Shown here piece by piece: positions 25,984 through 35,121 of a stretch of 45,101 nucleotides of DNA. The DNA comes from Balneolaceae bacterium (lineage in GTDB: Bacteria > Bacteroidota > Rhodothermia > Balneolales > Balneolaceae). The translations under genes and the position numbers were made by a program. Numbering within the stretch: the first letter of the stretch is position 1; every line of letters begins with the position of its first letter. The stretch covers positions 1 through 45,101 of the forward strand of contig JAFIFA010000127.1 of NCBI GenBank assembly GCA_020832225.1, given 5' to 3'. The notes under the pieces are model-generated. The model had not been told where the DNA came from, made no database searches, and saw only the letters and a list, made by a program, of their open reading frames with translations.

Positions 25984-28953
25984 ATGATGAACTCCTACCA
26001 TGATGTATCTCTGCAGATAAGGCGTGTCGGGAAATCGATTTCCCTGTTCGCTATGCTGATGATACTGCCGCTTACCATTGCGGCTCAATCATTCACCTCC
26101 CCTACCGACGGGATGAAAGTAAACACCCCGGGTGTGCATGCCTTTACCAACGCCACCATTATTACCGCACCCGGCGAAACCATCGAGAACGGTGCTCTCG
26201 TTATTCGTGACGGAGTTATTGAAGCCGTTGGCAGCAATGTGGATATTCCATCAGACGCCCGCGTTTGGGAGATGGATGGAAAAACAATCTACCCCGGCTT
26301 TATCGATGCGCACTCTGCTGTTGGAATGCAAAATCCACGATCTGAACTGGATCGCGGAAACCTCTCGTGGAACGCTCAAATCCGTGCCCATTTGAATGCA
26401 GAGCATGAATTTGAATCAGAGGGCGACGCCAGCTCCAGATTACGCTCTCAGGGCTTTACGTCTGCACTATCAGTTCCGCCCCTTGGAATATTCCGCGGCC
26501 AGACAGCCGTGGTGGACCTGAATGACGGATCGGTTACAGACCGACTGATTCGTACCGGTGTTTCCCAATCTGTGAAGCTTACCAGAAGTCAGGAGCTCGG
26601 GTTTGGATATCCAACTTCTCCGATTGGTGGAATCGCCCTTATCCGTCAGACACTCTACGATGCCGACTGGTATGAGCGTGCCCATGAAACCTATCAGAAC
26701 AACCCATCCGGACTTCAGCGCCCGGAGAATAATGCCGCTCTTGCTGCGCTGCGTGATGCAGTTCACGGTGAGCAACCGCTGCTGTTTCAGACAAACAACG
26801 ACGAAGAGATTCTGCGAGCCATGCGTTTTACTGAGGAGTTTGAGGTTACGCCGTGGCTGCGAGGCAATGGACACGAGTATAAGCTCATCGATTATCTCTC
26901 TGAACGAAACGTACCCCTGATTCTTCCGCTCAACTTTCCGGACAAACCTGAGGTAGACACTCCTGAAGATGCACTTGGAGAAGACCTCTCCGTTCTGCGA
27001 CACTGGTACCTTGCACCGGAGAACCCGAAACGCCTGGCTGAAGCCGGAATTGAGTTCTCATTTACTACAGACGGGCTCGATAATCCAAACCAGTTTCTGA
27101 ACAATTTGCGAAAGGCCGTGCATGTGGGGCTCGACAAAAATGATGCCCTGGCTGCGCTTACCGTAAATCCGGCTTCCCTGCTCGGAATCGACCGAACCCA
27201 TGGCACCCTTGAAGAGGGCAAAGCAGCGAGCTTTGTGATTGCTGATGGTGATCTATTTGAAAACGGATCACGGGTCCTGGATGTATGGGTGGAAGGGCAT
27301 TACAATCGTGTGAACCGTGAAAACACCACAGATGCCAGAGGACGCTGGGAGATCGTATCTACCGATGCATCCATCGATGCTGAGCTCCACATTGAAGAGG
27401 ATCGCCGAGGTCGTCTCAATGGTAAGGTTACAATCAAAGGTGAAGAGATTGACCTGGAATCTGTTAGCGTTCACGACGCTTCACGACGGTTCCGTGTCAC
27501 TTTCCCCGGTGAAGAGATTGGCTACAGTGGAAAAGTTCGCCTGACCGGATCGATCTCCGGCGACGACCTCTTTGGCTGGGCTGAAGTACCGGGTCAAAGC
27601 CGCGTTCAGTGGAAAGGAAATCGCACTGAGCTTCCTGAAGAGTCTGATGACTCCTCTGACAGTGCAACCATAGATAGAGATCTGGTGCTTGAAGATATTC
27701 GTCCGGCCATGGAATATGGCGTTAAATCAATCCCTTCACAGCCACAGCACGTACTCGTACGAAATGCCACCGTCTGGACAATGGGCGAACAGGGAGTTAT
27801 GGAAAATGCCGACCTATTGGTTACCCGTGGTCGAGTTGCCGAAGTTGGGCAGAACCTAAGCGCACCCAGAAATGCCGTTGTTATTGATGGTGAAGGGAAA
27901 CATGTTACTCCGGGCCTGATCGATGCCCACCTCCACTCCGGCGTGACTGGCGTGAATGAGATTGGCAACGCGATTGTACCTGAGGTTCGAATGGGTGATG
28001 TTCTCAACATCAATAATATATGGATGTACAGACAGCTTGCAGGTGGTCTTACCACCGCTCATGTGATGCATGGTTCAGCCAATCCAATTGGAGGGCAGAA
28101 TGTGCATGTCAAGATGCGATGGGGGTCACTCTCTGATGATCTCAAAATTGAGGGCGCTCCAAGAACGGTGAAATTCGCTCTTGGTGAGAACCCAAAGCGA
28201 GTAGGCAGCGATCGATATCCGGAAACCCGTATGGGTGTGGAGCAGATCATTTCAGACCGTTTCAGCATGGCCAGAGATTATGAAGCTCGCTGGAATGAGT
28301 GGGAAGAGAACGGTGAAGGCCTTCCGCCACGCCGCGATCTGCGAATGGATGCAATCGTCGACATTCTGAACGAAGATATCCTGGTGCAGAGCCACAGCTA
28401 CCGTCAGGATGAGATTCTGGCGCTGATTCGTCTGGCTGAAGATTTTGACTTCACCATCAAGGCATTCCACCACGGTGTTGAGGCTTATAAAGTTGCTCCC
28501 GAGCTCGCTGAACATGGTGCCGGGGCCGTTGTATGGTCCGACTGGGGCGGTTTCAAGATTGAGGCATACGACAACACAACCTTCAATGCACGTCTGCTGC
28601 ACGAAGCGGGTGTTTTAACCTCCCTCCACTCTGACAACAGCCAGATTGCTACCCGAATGAACTGGGAAGCTGCCAAGATGGTGCGTGCAGGGGTAGATCC
28701 TGAGACAGCACTTGGAATGGTAACCATCTATACCGCTCAGCTTCTGGGTATCGATGATAAAGTCGGATCCCTTGAGGAGGGCAAAGATGGTGACTTCGTG
28801 ATTTGGAGCGGAGATCCACTCTCTACTCTCTCCAAACCGGAGCAGACCTGGATCGATGGCCGTAAATATTTCGACCTGAGCCAGGATCGACGTATGAGAA
28901 GAGCCATTGAGCGCGAACGCGACCAGCTCATTCAACTTATTCTGGAGGACTGA
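25984..28953 (+). CDS. Secreted tandem amidohydrolase (two imidazolonepropionase-like domains)
   Basis: A 989-residue exported protein. The signal peptide ends near LTIAAQ, at about residue 35. Two amidohydrolase-superfamily units follow. Unit 1 (about 40-440) has GFIDAHSAVGM, so the second His of the metal HxH motif is Ala112; an Asp near FSFTTDGLDNPNQF is kept. Unit 2 (about 590-970) has an intact GLIDAHLHSG (H649, H651), the His-rich IKAFHHGVEAY and the acidic SLHSDNSQ. The interdomain region (about 455-560) is a beta-rich linker. The likely role is a periplasmic or secreted hydrolase of cyclic amides or peptides, with unit 1 structural. Only 2 bp separate it from the next amidohydrolase gene, so they form an operon. 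Substrate unknown. Confidence 0.88.
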   Translation: MMNSYHDVSLQIRRVGKSISLFAMLMILPLTIAAQSFTSPTDGMKVNTPGVHAFTNATIITAPGETIENGALVIRDGVIEAVGSNVDIPSDARVWEMDGKTIYPGFIDAHSAVGMQNPRSELDRGNLSWNAQIRAHLNAEHEFESEGDASSRLRSQGFTSALSVPPLGIFRGQTAVVDLNDGSVTDRLIRTGVSQSVKLTRSQELGFGYPTSPIGGIALIRQTLYDADWYERAHETYQNNPSGLQRPENNAALAALRDAVHGEQPLLFQTNNDEEILRAMRFTEEFEVTPWLRGNGHEYKLIDYLSERNVPLILPLNFPDKPEVDTPEDALGEDLSVLRHWYLAPENPKRLAEAGIEFSFTTDGLDNPNQFLNNLRKAVHVGLDKNDALAALTVNPASLLGIDRTHGTLEEGKAASFVIADGDLFENGSRVLDVWVEGHYNRVNRENTTDARGRWEIVSTDASIDAELHIEEDRRGRLNGKVTIKGEEIDLESVSVHDASRRFRVTFPGEEIGYSGKVRLTGSISGDDLFGWAEVPGQSRVQWKGNRTELPEESDDSSDSATIDRDLVLEDIRPAMEYGVKSIPSQPQHVLVRNATVWTMGEQGVMENADLLVTRGRVAEVGQNLSAPRNAVVIDGEGKHVTPGLIDAHLHSGVTGVNEIGNAIVPEVRMGDVLNINNIWMYRQLAGGLTTAHVMHGSANPIGGQNVHVKMRWGSLSDDLKIEGAPRTVKFALGENPKRVGSDRYPETRMGVEQIISDRFSMARDYEARWNEWEENGEGLPPRRDLRMDAIVDILNEDILVQSHSYRQDEILALIRLAEDFDFTIKAFHHGVEAYKVAPELAEHGAGAVVWSDWGGFKIEAYDNTTFNARLLHEAGVLTSLHSDNSQIATRMNWEAAKMVRAGVDPETALGMVTIYTAQLLGIDDKVGSLEEGKDGDFVIWSGDPLSTLSKPEQTWIDGRKYFDLSQDRRMRRAIERERDQLIQLILED

Positions 28954-28955
28954 TT

Positions 28956-30308
28956 ATGAGAATCCGAAAGAAAAGCATCCGACACGATTTAAATAGAACC
29001 GAAATGCAGAAAAGGACTACCATTATGAAGAGCTCAATTATCGCTCTCTCCCTGCTGCTCATCTCACTCGCTGCTGTGCCTGAAGCTGAAGCTCAGACTC
29101 CGGCACCGAAGCAGAGCGAACCGATCGCACTCACCGGAGGTACAATTCATACCATAAGTGGTGACGTGATTGAGAACGGCACGATCCTGTTTGAGGATGG
29201 CGTAATTACAGCCATTGGCACAAACGTGAACCTGCCGTCAGGAACCCGTGAAGAGGATGTTTCCGGCAAACATATCTATCCGGGCCTGATCGATTCATGG
29301 AACCAGATGGGAATCACCGAAATTGGTGCCGTTCCCATGACTACGGACGTCAATGAACAGGGACCTGTTAACCCGAACGTAAAGGTTGAAAGAGCATTCA
29401 ACCCCGAAAGTCGCTGGATAGGAGTTGGACGTTCCGCAGGTGTTCTGACCTCGGTAACCTCGCCCGGAGGCGGACTTGTATCGGGCCAATCGGCTGCCAT
29501 GATGATGGACGGCTGGGCCTGGGATGAGATGACGCTCAAGTCCGGTGTTGGAATGATCGTTAATTGGCCAAACCCTAACAACGACGACAACTACACTGAT
29601 GCCATCGACATGCTTCGAAGTACATTCGCGGATGCCAGATCCTACATGCATGCGAGGATGGCCATGGAGAACGGCGGACCACGTCACGACTTCGATACCC
29701 GATGGGAAGCTATGATTCCAGTATTTCAAGGCGAGCGTCCTGTTGTGGTTAGTGCTAATGAAGTAAGACAGATTCAGGATGCAATTATCTGGGCTGAAGA
29801 GGAAGAGGTGGAACTGATCATTCTGGGTGGACGCGACTCCCACATGGTAGCAGATCATCTCCGTTCGAAAGAGATCCCTGTTATCATTACCGAAGTGCTC
29901 ACCTCTCCGAACCGATCCTGGGAAGGTTACGATGCCAGGTATGCACTTCCGGCCAAGCTTCATGAGGCGGGCGTAAAATTCGCTATTGCAGGTGGATCAA
30001 GCGCAGCCTATGTAAACCGTCTTCCCTATGAAGCAGGTGCCGCTGCGGCATACGGTCTGTCTATTGAGCACGCTGTAAAAGCACTTACCCTCTACCCTGC
30101 CAAAATTCTCGGTCTTCGCGATCGTATCGGTGCGCTTGAGGAGGGAATGGACGCAACACTGCTCATCACCGACGGCAACCCGATCGAATATGCCACTCAG
30201 GTTGAGCAGGTATACGTTCAGGGGCGCAAAAGTGATATGATGGATATGCACCGCCAGTTCTACGAGAAGTACCGGGAGAAGGTGGATCAACGACAGGCTG
30301 AAAGATAA
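28956..30308 (+). CDS. Amidohydrolase-family protein lacking the HxH metal motif
   Basis: A 450-residue exported protein with an amidohydrolase fold: a composite beta-sandwich start (ALTGGTIHTISGDVIENGTI), GLIDSWNQMG and the family C-terminus (ALTLYPAKILGLRDRIGALEEGMDATLLITDGNP). At the canonical HxH site the residues are W115 and Q117, so the binuclear metal centre is probably lost. Start choice is ambiguous. GGAGGA at 28944-28949 is ideally placed for 28956, but AAAGGA at 29011-29016 serves an internal ATG at 29025 that opens directly into the signal peptide MKSSIIALSLLLISLAAVPEAEA. It follows the tandem amidohydrolase by 2 bp and ends at a strong terminator. It may be a non-catalytic partner of its neighbour. 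Confidence 0.82.
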   Translation: MRIRKKSIRHDLNRTEMQKRTTIMKSSIIALSLLLISLAAVPEAEAQTPAPKQSEPIALTGGTIHTISGDVIENGTILFEDGVITAIGTNVNLPSGTREEDVSGKHIYPGLIDSWNQMGITEIGAVPMTTDVNEQGPVNPNVKVERAFNPESRWIGVGRSAGVLTSVTSPGGGLVSGQSAAMMMDGWAWDEMTLKSGVGMIVNWPNPNNDDNYTDAIDMLRSTFADARSYMHARMAMENGGPRHDFDTRWEAMIPVFQGERPVVVSANEVRQIQDAIIWAEEEEVELIILGGRDSHMVADHLRSKEIPVIITEVLTSPNRSWEGYDARYALPAKLHEAGVKFAIAGGSSAAYVNRLPYEAGAAAAYGLSIEHAVKALTLYPAKILGLRDRIGALEEGMDATLLITDGNPIEYATQVEQVYVQGRKSDMMDMHRQFYEKYREKVDQRQAER

Positions 30309-30340
30309 TTCCGGCGATTAACATTGCTTCAAAATACTCA

Positions 30341-30382
30341 ACCCGCTTGCTGGCTGTCATGGCCGCAAGCGGGTTTTTTTTT
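30341..30382 (+). terminator. Rho-independent terminator of the amidohydrolase operon
   Basis: The 10-bp stem ACCCGCTTGC (30341-30350) pairs with GCAAGCGGGT (30365-30374) and runs into nine T. It starts 33 bp after the stop codon of the second amidohydrolase. Confidence 0.95.
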
Positions 30383-30472
30383 TAAAAGTGGTGGCAGTTG
30401 TTATGAATGTGTGATGATTTCCTTTATATGAGCACAGATATTGTGTTACTTACAAAAAACATATCTGAATTC

Positions 30473-31201
30473 ATGACCGTCAAACCACATACCATCCTTG
30501 TGGTAGAGGATAATCCGGACCTGCTCAATCTCCTTACCATCAATCTCAAGGATGAGGGGTACTCTGTTCTTGAAGCCAATAACGGAAAGGTAGCTTTTGA
30601 TATCTACCAATCCCACAATCCGGAGCTTGTGATTCTGGATATCATGCTTCCGGTGATGGATGGGTTTGAGGTGTGTAAATCAATTCGAAAAGATGATAAG
30701 ATGACCCCAATTCTTATGCTCACGGCTAAGGCAGAAGAGGTGGACAAAGTGCTTGGACTTGAACTTGGCGCTGATGACTACATGACCAAACCGTTCAGCA
30801 TCCGGGAGTTTCTGGCAAGAGTGAAGGCGATGTTCAGAAGAGTTGATGCCGGAAAAAGTGAACAGGAATCCAGTACTGAGATTCTGCAGTTCGATGGACT
30901 TAGCGTCGATACATCCAAAAGAAAGGTAACCCTTGATGGAAAAGCGATCGAGCTCACCAGTAAAGAGTACGACTTATTAATTCTCTTTTTCAGAAATCCC
31001 GGCAAAGCCTACAGTCGTGAAGAGTTGCTAAATATCGTATGGGGATACAACTATGACGGTTACAGCCATACCGTAAATTCACACATTAACCGTCTTCGAA
31101 ACAAGATTGAAGAGGATCCCTCCGAACCTCATTATATTCGAACAGTTTGGGGTGTTGGATACCGTTTTGCCGATAACGAAGAGAGCAGACAACATGCGTA
31201 G
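30473..31201 (+). CDS. OmpR/PhoB-family response regulator
   Basis: Transcription factor of a two-component system, 242 residues from the ATG at 30473 (MTVKPHTILVVEDNPD). In-frame upstream starts exist at 30407 and 30428, but they add residues outside the receiver fold and none has a good ribosome-binding site. The receiver domain carries the acidic pair in VVEDN, the phospho-acceptor D56 in LVILDIMLPVMDGFEV and the Lys of MTKPF. The C-terminal winged-helix DNA-binding domain reads LTSKEYDLLILFFRNPGKAYSREELL and VNSHINRLRNKIEEDPSEPHYIRTVWGVGYRF. The 3' end overlaps the sensor kinase start by 8 bp. Its targets are not evident. Confidence 0.94.
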   Translation: MTVKPHTILVVEDNPDLLNLLTINLKDEGYSVLEANNGKVAFDIYQSHNPELVILDIMLPVMDGFEVCKSIRKDDKMTPILMLTAKAEEVDKVLGLELGADDYMTKPFSIREFLARVKAMFRRVDAGKSEQESSTEILQFDGLSVDTSKRKVTLDGKAIELTSKEYDLLILFFRNPGKAYSREELLNIVWGYNYDGYSHTVNSHINRLRNKIEEDPSEPHYIRTVWGVGYRFADNEESRQHA

Positions 31202-32663
31202 TTTTTACCTGAAAATAGCCGTTATCTTTTCCACTATTCTCATTGGCTTTGGAGTTTTGGTAGCCATTATCGCCATGAGGGCTTCATCAGACATTGCTCA
31301 GGAGGCGATTCAGAAAACCAATAAGGAGATTGCATCGGTGCTTGCAAAAGAGTTTCAGCCTATGTTGTCTGAAGAGTTTGATCAGGATAAAATTGAGTCC
31401 AAACTCACTGAACTGAGCGGAAAAAACCCTCAGTTCGATTTCTATCTTCTGAGCAGCACCGGATATGTAAAGAGCGTCATACCCGCATCAAAAGATAAGA
31501 TCTCACTCGACAAAATTGTGGTGGATACCGATCCGCTCGACCGCTTTATCAATGGAGAGCCCCTTCCCATCCTGGCTGCTGATCCTCTTAATCCCGATCG
31601 GAAGAAACCGTTTAGCGTTGCAAATATCAGCATTATGGGTTCCGAAGGTTGCTACCTCTATGTCGTACTTGAAGGTGATCAGTTTACACAAGCCACCGCC
31701 ATGATTGCAGACAGCCACATCCTGAGGGGTGCTTTAATCGCCCTGGGGATTGTGTTTTTAATCGCGCTTACAATAGGGCTCTTCATCTTTTCCAATCTCA
31801 CCAAAAGGCTCGACAAGATTAAAAAGACCGTTAAGGAGTTTGAAAGAGGCCAGCTCAATGAGCGGATCCAGGTAGAGGGAAATGATGAGCTTTCTGATCT
31901 GTCGGTCTGCTTTAACCGTATGGCAGATACACTGGTCGACAATATGAAGGAGATCCAAAAAACGGATCGTCTGCGGAGAGAACTTGTAGCCAATGTATCT
32001 CACGATCTTCGGAGCCCTATTGCTTCTATTCAGGGTTATCTGGAGACGATACAGATGAAGGGTGATCAGATCAGCAAAAAGGAACTGGACAGTTATATTG
32101 GCACGGTCGTAAACAATACTAAAAAGCTGAACCGGCTTATCGACGATCTCTTTGAACTGAGTAAACTTGATGCTGAAGAGATTACACCCAACCTGGAACC
32201 GGTATCGATGGCAGAACTGATACAGGACCTCGCTCAGCAGTTCAGGCCGATGGCCGAGAGAAAGGATATTGAACTGGAAACCGTTTTTTCTGATCCACCT
32301 AACACACTGATTGAAGCCGACATGGGCCTTATGAATCGTGCCATTTCAAATTTGATTGATAACGCAATCCGGCACACTCCTGAAGGTGGCAAGGTAACCA
32401 TCGCTTCAGTGAAGAGCGGAGAGGACCTTGCTCTTGAGATCAGCGATACCGGTAGTGGAATTGCACAGGAGGATCTCAACTTTATTTTCGATCGGTTTTA
32501 TCAGGCAGATAAAAGTCGTTCCAGTGGTGAAGGTGCCGGCCTGGGTCTGGCTATCGCACAGAAAATTTTCAAGCTCCATGGTGCAGAGATGATTGTAAAC
32601 AGCGTTGAAAACAGAGGCACGACATTCAGGATAGCCATGTCTGGAAACGGAAAGATTGCCTGA
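31194..32663 (+). CDS. Membrane sensor histidine kinase
   Basis: Partner of the preceding response regulator, 489 residues from the ATG at 31194. That start overlaps the regulator stop by 8 bp and has GAGAG upstream. An earlier in-frame start lies inside the regulator gene and is rejected. Layout: TM1 (about 5-27), a periplasmic sensor domain of about 150 residues with no recognised fold, TM2 (about 180-200), HAMP (TKRLDKIKKTVKEFERGQLNERI), and a DHp helix with phospho-acceptor H270 in VANVSHDLRSPIASIQGYLE. The HATPase domain has the N box AISNLIDNAIRHTP, G1 DTGSGI, F box FDRFYQAD and G2 GEGAGLGLAIAQ. All catalytic motifs are intact. The signal sensed is unknown. Confidence 0.94.
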   Translation: MRSFYLKIAVIFSTILIGFGVLVAIIAMRASSDIAQEAIQKTNKEIASVLAKEFQPMLSEEFDQDKIESKLTELSGKNPQFDFYLLSSTGYVKSVIPASKDKISLDKIVVDTDPLDRFINGEPLPILAADPLNPDRKKPFSVANISIMGSEGCYLYVVLEGDQFTQATAMIADSHILRGALIALGIVFLIALTIGLFIFSNLTKRLDKIKKTVKEFERGQLNERIQVEGNDELSDLSVCFNRMADTLVDNMKEIQKTDRLRRELVANVSHDLRSPIASIQGYLETIQMKGDQISKKELDSYIGTVVNNTKKLNRLIDDLFELSKLDAEEITPNLEPVSMAELIQDLAQQFRPMAERKDIELETVFSDPPNTLIEADMGLMNRAISNLIDNAIRHTPEGGKVTIASVKSGEDLALEISDTGSGIAQEDLNFIFDRFYQADKSRSSGEGAGLGLAIAQKIFKLHGAEMIVNSVENRGTTFRIAMSGNGKIA

Positions 32664-32961
32664 GATTTTATCCCTAATCAATCTCGATCAAAAAACTCAC
32701 TCTATTTTGCAGCTGAGTTCTCTCTAACAATCCCTATTCACTCTGCTATACGCGCATTTTTTTCCCGATAAATCTCTCTTATACCATTTTTACGTAATAG
32801 GCTCATCATCTTTAATCAATTGAGATCAGATTTCAACTGTAGACCTGATCCGTTTAAAATTGGTCACTCTTCTGTTACAGAAACGGGATACATAAACATC
32901 CTCTGCGACTTAGTTTAAGCTCAATCAACCTACATATCATTAAATAATAATCCATCGCAGT

Positions 32962-33489
32962 ATGAAAAAAGGAACAATCACAGCAGTAGCATTTTTAACC
33001 ACTCTCACCCTATTGCTTGCATCTTGCGCAGGAGAAGGTGATTCAGAACGGTCACAATCAGCATCTGATCTTGACAGTGCTCCGGACTTTGAAGTCACAA
33101 CAATCGATGGCGAAATAATCAGCCTCGAGCAGTCACTTGCCGACGGAAAACCAGTTGTTGTCTATTTTATGGCATCATGGTGCTCTACCTGTGCAAGAAA
33201 CTGGCCGGTAATTTCTGAAGTCTACCCGGAGTATGAAGATCAACTCACATTTGTAGCGGTAAGTATCGACCCCACAGATTCCGAAGATGTGATCAGACAA
33301 CTTTCTGCAGACCGTGATTTCAAATTTCCAGCCACTGAAGGAAAGCCGCAACTGATGCTTGATTTTGGTGTCACCGGACAGGCCACGACAGTTGGTGTTG
33401 ACCGTGACGGTAACATTGTCTTTAAAAAACCAGGTCAGGCAATCAGTGCCAGTGAATACAGAGACCTCTTTACCGGACTTCTGAACTAA
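32962..33489 (+). CDS. TlpA/thioredoxin-like lipoprotein
   Basis: Membrane-anchored periplasmic thiol-disulfide protein, 175 residues. Lipoprotein signal LLLASC with acylated C22. The thioredoxin fold (AlkyD-peroxiredoxin/TlpA type) has the active site WCSTC (C74, C77) in YFMASWCSTCARNWP and a cis-Pro-type loop near TGQATTVGVDRDG. It most likely reduces periplasmic substrates using electrons from the CcdA-like protein encoded 7 bp downstream, as in the ResA/CcdA and TlpA/DsbD pairs. The 298 bp upstream hold no gene and no signal I can support. Confidence 0.92.
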   Translation: MKKGTITAVAFLTTLTLLLASCAGEGDSERSQSASDLDSAPDFEVTTIDGEIISLEQSLADGKPVVVYFMASWCSTCARNWPVISEVYPEYEDQLTFVAVSIDPTDSEDVIRQLSADRDFKFPATEGKPQLMLDFGVTGQATTVGVDRDGNIVFKKPGQAISASEYRDLFTGLLN

Positions 33490-33496
33490 ACTGATA

Positions 33497-34168
33497 ATGG
33501 ATTTCTACACCTTCTCCTTTCTGCAGGGCGTACTGGCTTTTTTTGCACCGTGTGCCGTCGCCCTCTTGCCGGGATATATCGTTGCCTTTATTTCGAGAAA
33601 CAGTGAAAACGCGACGCTATCTGCCCGGCTCACCCGAGGAATGAAACTGGCTGTGTTAAGTATAAGCGGCATTTTGCTCATATACGCCGTAGCCGGCGTT
33701 CTGATCGTAACTGCAGCGCATATACTAAAAGCATATATGATGTGGGTTACGATCGGGATGGGTGTGGTACTTATTCTGATCGGTATCCTGATGGCTGCCG
33801 GAAAGAGTTTCTCATTCACCCTGAATGTGAATCATTCTTCACCGGGATCTGAAACAGCGGAAGCATTTACATTTGGTATCGCTTATGCAATTGGTGCACT
33901 TGGTTGCCTCTTCCCCCTTTTTCTTGTAGTTGCAACGCAGGCAATGGCAGCTCCATCGGCCCTTACAGGCGCCGGCTACATTGCCGCCTATTTCGCAGGT
34001 ATAAGTATCATGATGATTGTAGCCATCCTGGGATCTGCAGTTGCTAAAGAGAAGCTGATGAAGCTCCTTCGCAGAATTCTCCCCTATATGGAGAAAGTTA
34101 CCGGCTGGATTTTGATTCTGGCGGGCGGGTACGTGATCTACTATCAAAGTTTTTTGATGTCGTTTTGA
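33497..34168 (+). CDS. CcdA/DsbD-type transmembrane thiol-disulfide transporter
   Basis: Inner-membrane electron carrier of 223 residues with about six hydrophobic segments. It moves reducing equivalents from cytosolic thioredoxin to periplasmic thiol proteins. The two redox cysteines sit in the conserved helical motifs FFAPCAVALLPGY (C19) and GALGCLFPLF (C137). It lies 7 bp after the TlpA-like lipoprotein gene, the likely acceptor. A dispersed repeat begins 10 bp after its stop. It may serve cytochrome c maturation or general periplasmic disulfide repair; no ccm or res genes are nearby to decide. Confidence 0.9.
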   Translation: MDFYTFSFLQGVLAFFAPCAVALLPGYIVAFISRNSENATLSARLTRGMKLAVLSISGILLIYAVAGVLIVTAAHILKAYMMWVTIGMGVVLILIGILMAAGKSFSFTLNVNHSSPGSETAEAFTFGIAYAIGALGCLFPLFLVVATQAMAAPSALTGAGYIAAYFAGISIMMIVAILGSAVAKEKLMKLLRRILPYMEKVTGWILILAGGYVIYYQSFLMSF

Positions 34169-34177
34169 GGGCAAATG

Positions 34178-34367
34178 AAGTGAGAAGTGAAAGGTGAAAA
34201 GACGTGAGACGTGAGACGGTCTACGACCAACAACGCAAATATTGGCAGATCCCACGCTTCGTATTGGGGCTGTCAGCTATTGGCCAAATCTCAGTATCGC
34301 GGAACCTTCAACCTTCAACCTGTCAAATTCTACGCTTTACCCCATGCGCCTTGCGCTTAGCCCAAAC
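34178..34367 (-). repeat. Dispersed repeat family B, copy 2 (inverted)
   Basis: Reverse complement of the repeat at 8221-8470, shorter because it lacks the ~35-bp segment with two hairpins. It fills most of the 242-bp gap between the convergent ccdA-like and ahpD-like genes. The order of shared blocks is kept throughout: purine-rich GTGAGAAGTGAAAGGTGAAA, tandem ACGTGAG units, the GTCTACGACC block, TCCCACGCTTCGTATTGGGG and the GTAGAATTTGA-like end. No gene is evident. Confidence 0.85.
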
Positions 34368-34410
34368 TACTTTCAACCCCTTATTCAAAAGTAACAGCCC
34401 CCAACTCTAA

Positions 34411-34968
34411 TTAATACCGATACCCCTTCATCTCCTCCTCACTGAACTCGACACCGAGCCCGAGAACCATCCGGTTCACAAAGTTGAAATAGGCGATTAT
34501 CTGAACCGCATCGAGAATGGCACGGTCATCCAGGCCGGCTTTTTGAAAAGCGACGATATCATCACTGTAATCCGGGTTGTGATTCAACGTCAGCTTCTCA
34601 GCCAGATCACATAACATCTGGTCTGTTTGAGAGAGATCAATCTCTGATCGATTCCGAACCAGTAGACGGGCTTTTTCCTCATCTTTCCAGTAGGCCAAAA
34701 GCGCCTCCAAATGGTGATTAATGCAGTATTCACAACGGTTCGCTGCAGATGTCACAACCCCCAACATCTCCCTCTGATATCTCTTAAGCGGTGATTTCCC
34801 GAACATGATCGTCATATATAGTTCCATGTGGGCCATCAGCGCTTCCGGATTCAAGCTCTGAATTTTGTGAACCTCTGCAATCTTTCCTCTCGTTTCGGTG
34901 AGGTGATCATAGACTTCACTAAGCCTGCCGTCAGACTCCTCCGGAGCTATCGTTTTGATGTGTGCCAT
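34411..34968 (-). CDS. AhpD/CMD-like peroxidase-related protein
   Basis: Cytosolic all-helical protein of the alkylhydroperoxidase-D/carboxymuconolactone-decarboxylase superfamily, 185 residues. The active-site motif is present: E67 followed by AANRCEYCINHH (C79, C82, H85/H86), matching ExxxxxxxxxxxCxxCxxxH. The remainder (AQTDQ-like region, FNFVNRMVLGLGV) fits the uncharacterised peroxidase-related subfamily. It should reduce hydroperoxides or exchange disulfides, but the donor is unknown. It is divergent from the DUF3179 gene across 153 bp and convergent with the ccdA-like gene. Confidence 0.87.
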   Translation of the reverse strand: MAHIKTIAPEESDGRLSEVYDHLTETRGKIAEVHKIQSLNPEALMAHMELYMTIMFGKSPLKRYQREMLGVVTSAANRCEYCINHHLEALLAYWKDEEKARLLVRNRSEIDLSQTDQMLCDLAEKLTLNHNPDYSDDIVAFQKAGLDDRAILDAVQIIAYFNFVNRMVLGLGVEFSEEEMKGYRY

Positions 34969-35121
34969 AAATTCTTCTGTAAATCTTTTTTATCAATCCC
35001 GTTTGAAGAGATAATAATCAAATACTCCTCTATACCTCAAACTCTTATAAACATGTTACTATTTTGTTATGGTTGTCACTTCGAGGATGATTTACTTGAT
35101 ATAAAGTTGAATAGAATCGCC

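Noticed and set aside
29295-29963. Long open frame opposite the second amidohydrolase
   Set aside because: It is antisense to a gene with clear family motifs; its translation is low-complexity and His/Ser-rich without domain features.
31107-31193. Upstream start of the histidine kinase
   Set aside because: It lies within the regulator gene; the ATG at 31194 opens directly into the first TM helix.
34828-35121. N-terminal extension of the DUF3179 protein
   Set aside because: It overlaps the divergent ahpD-like gene, and a signal peptide begins at 35122.
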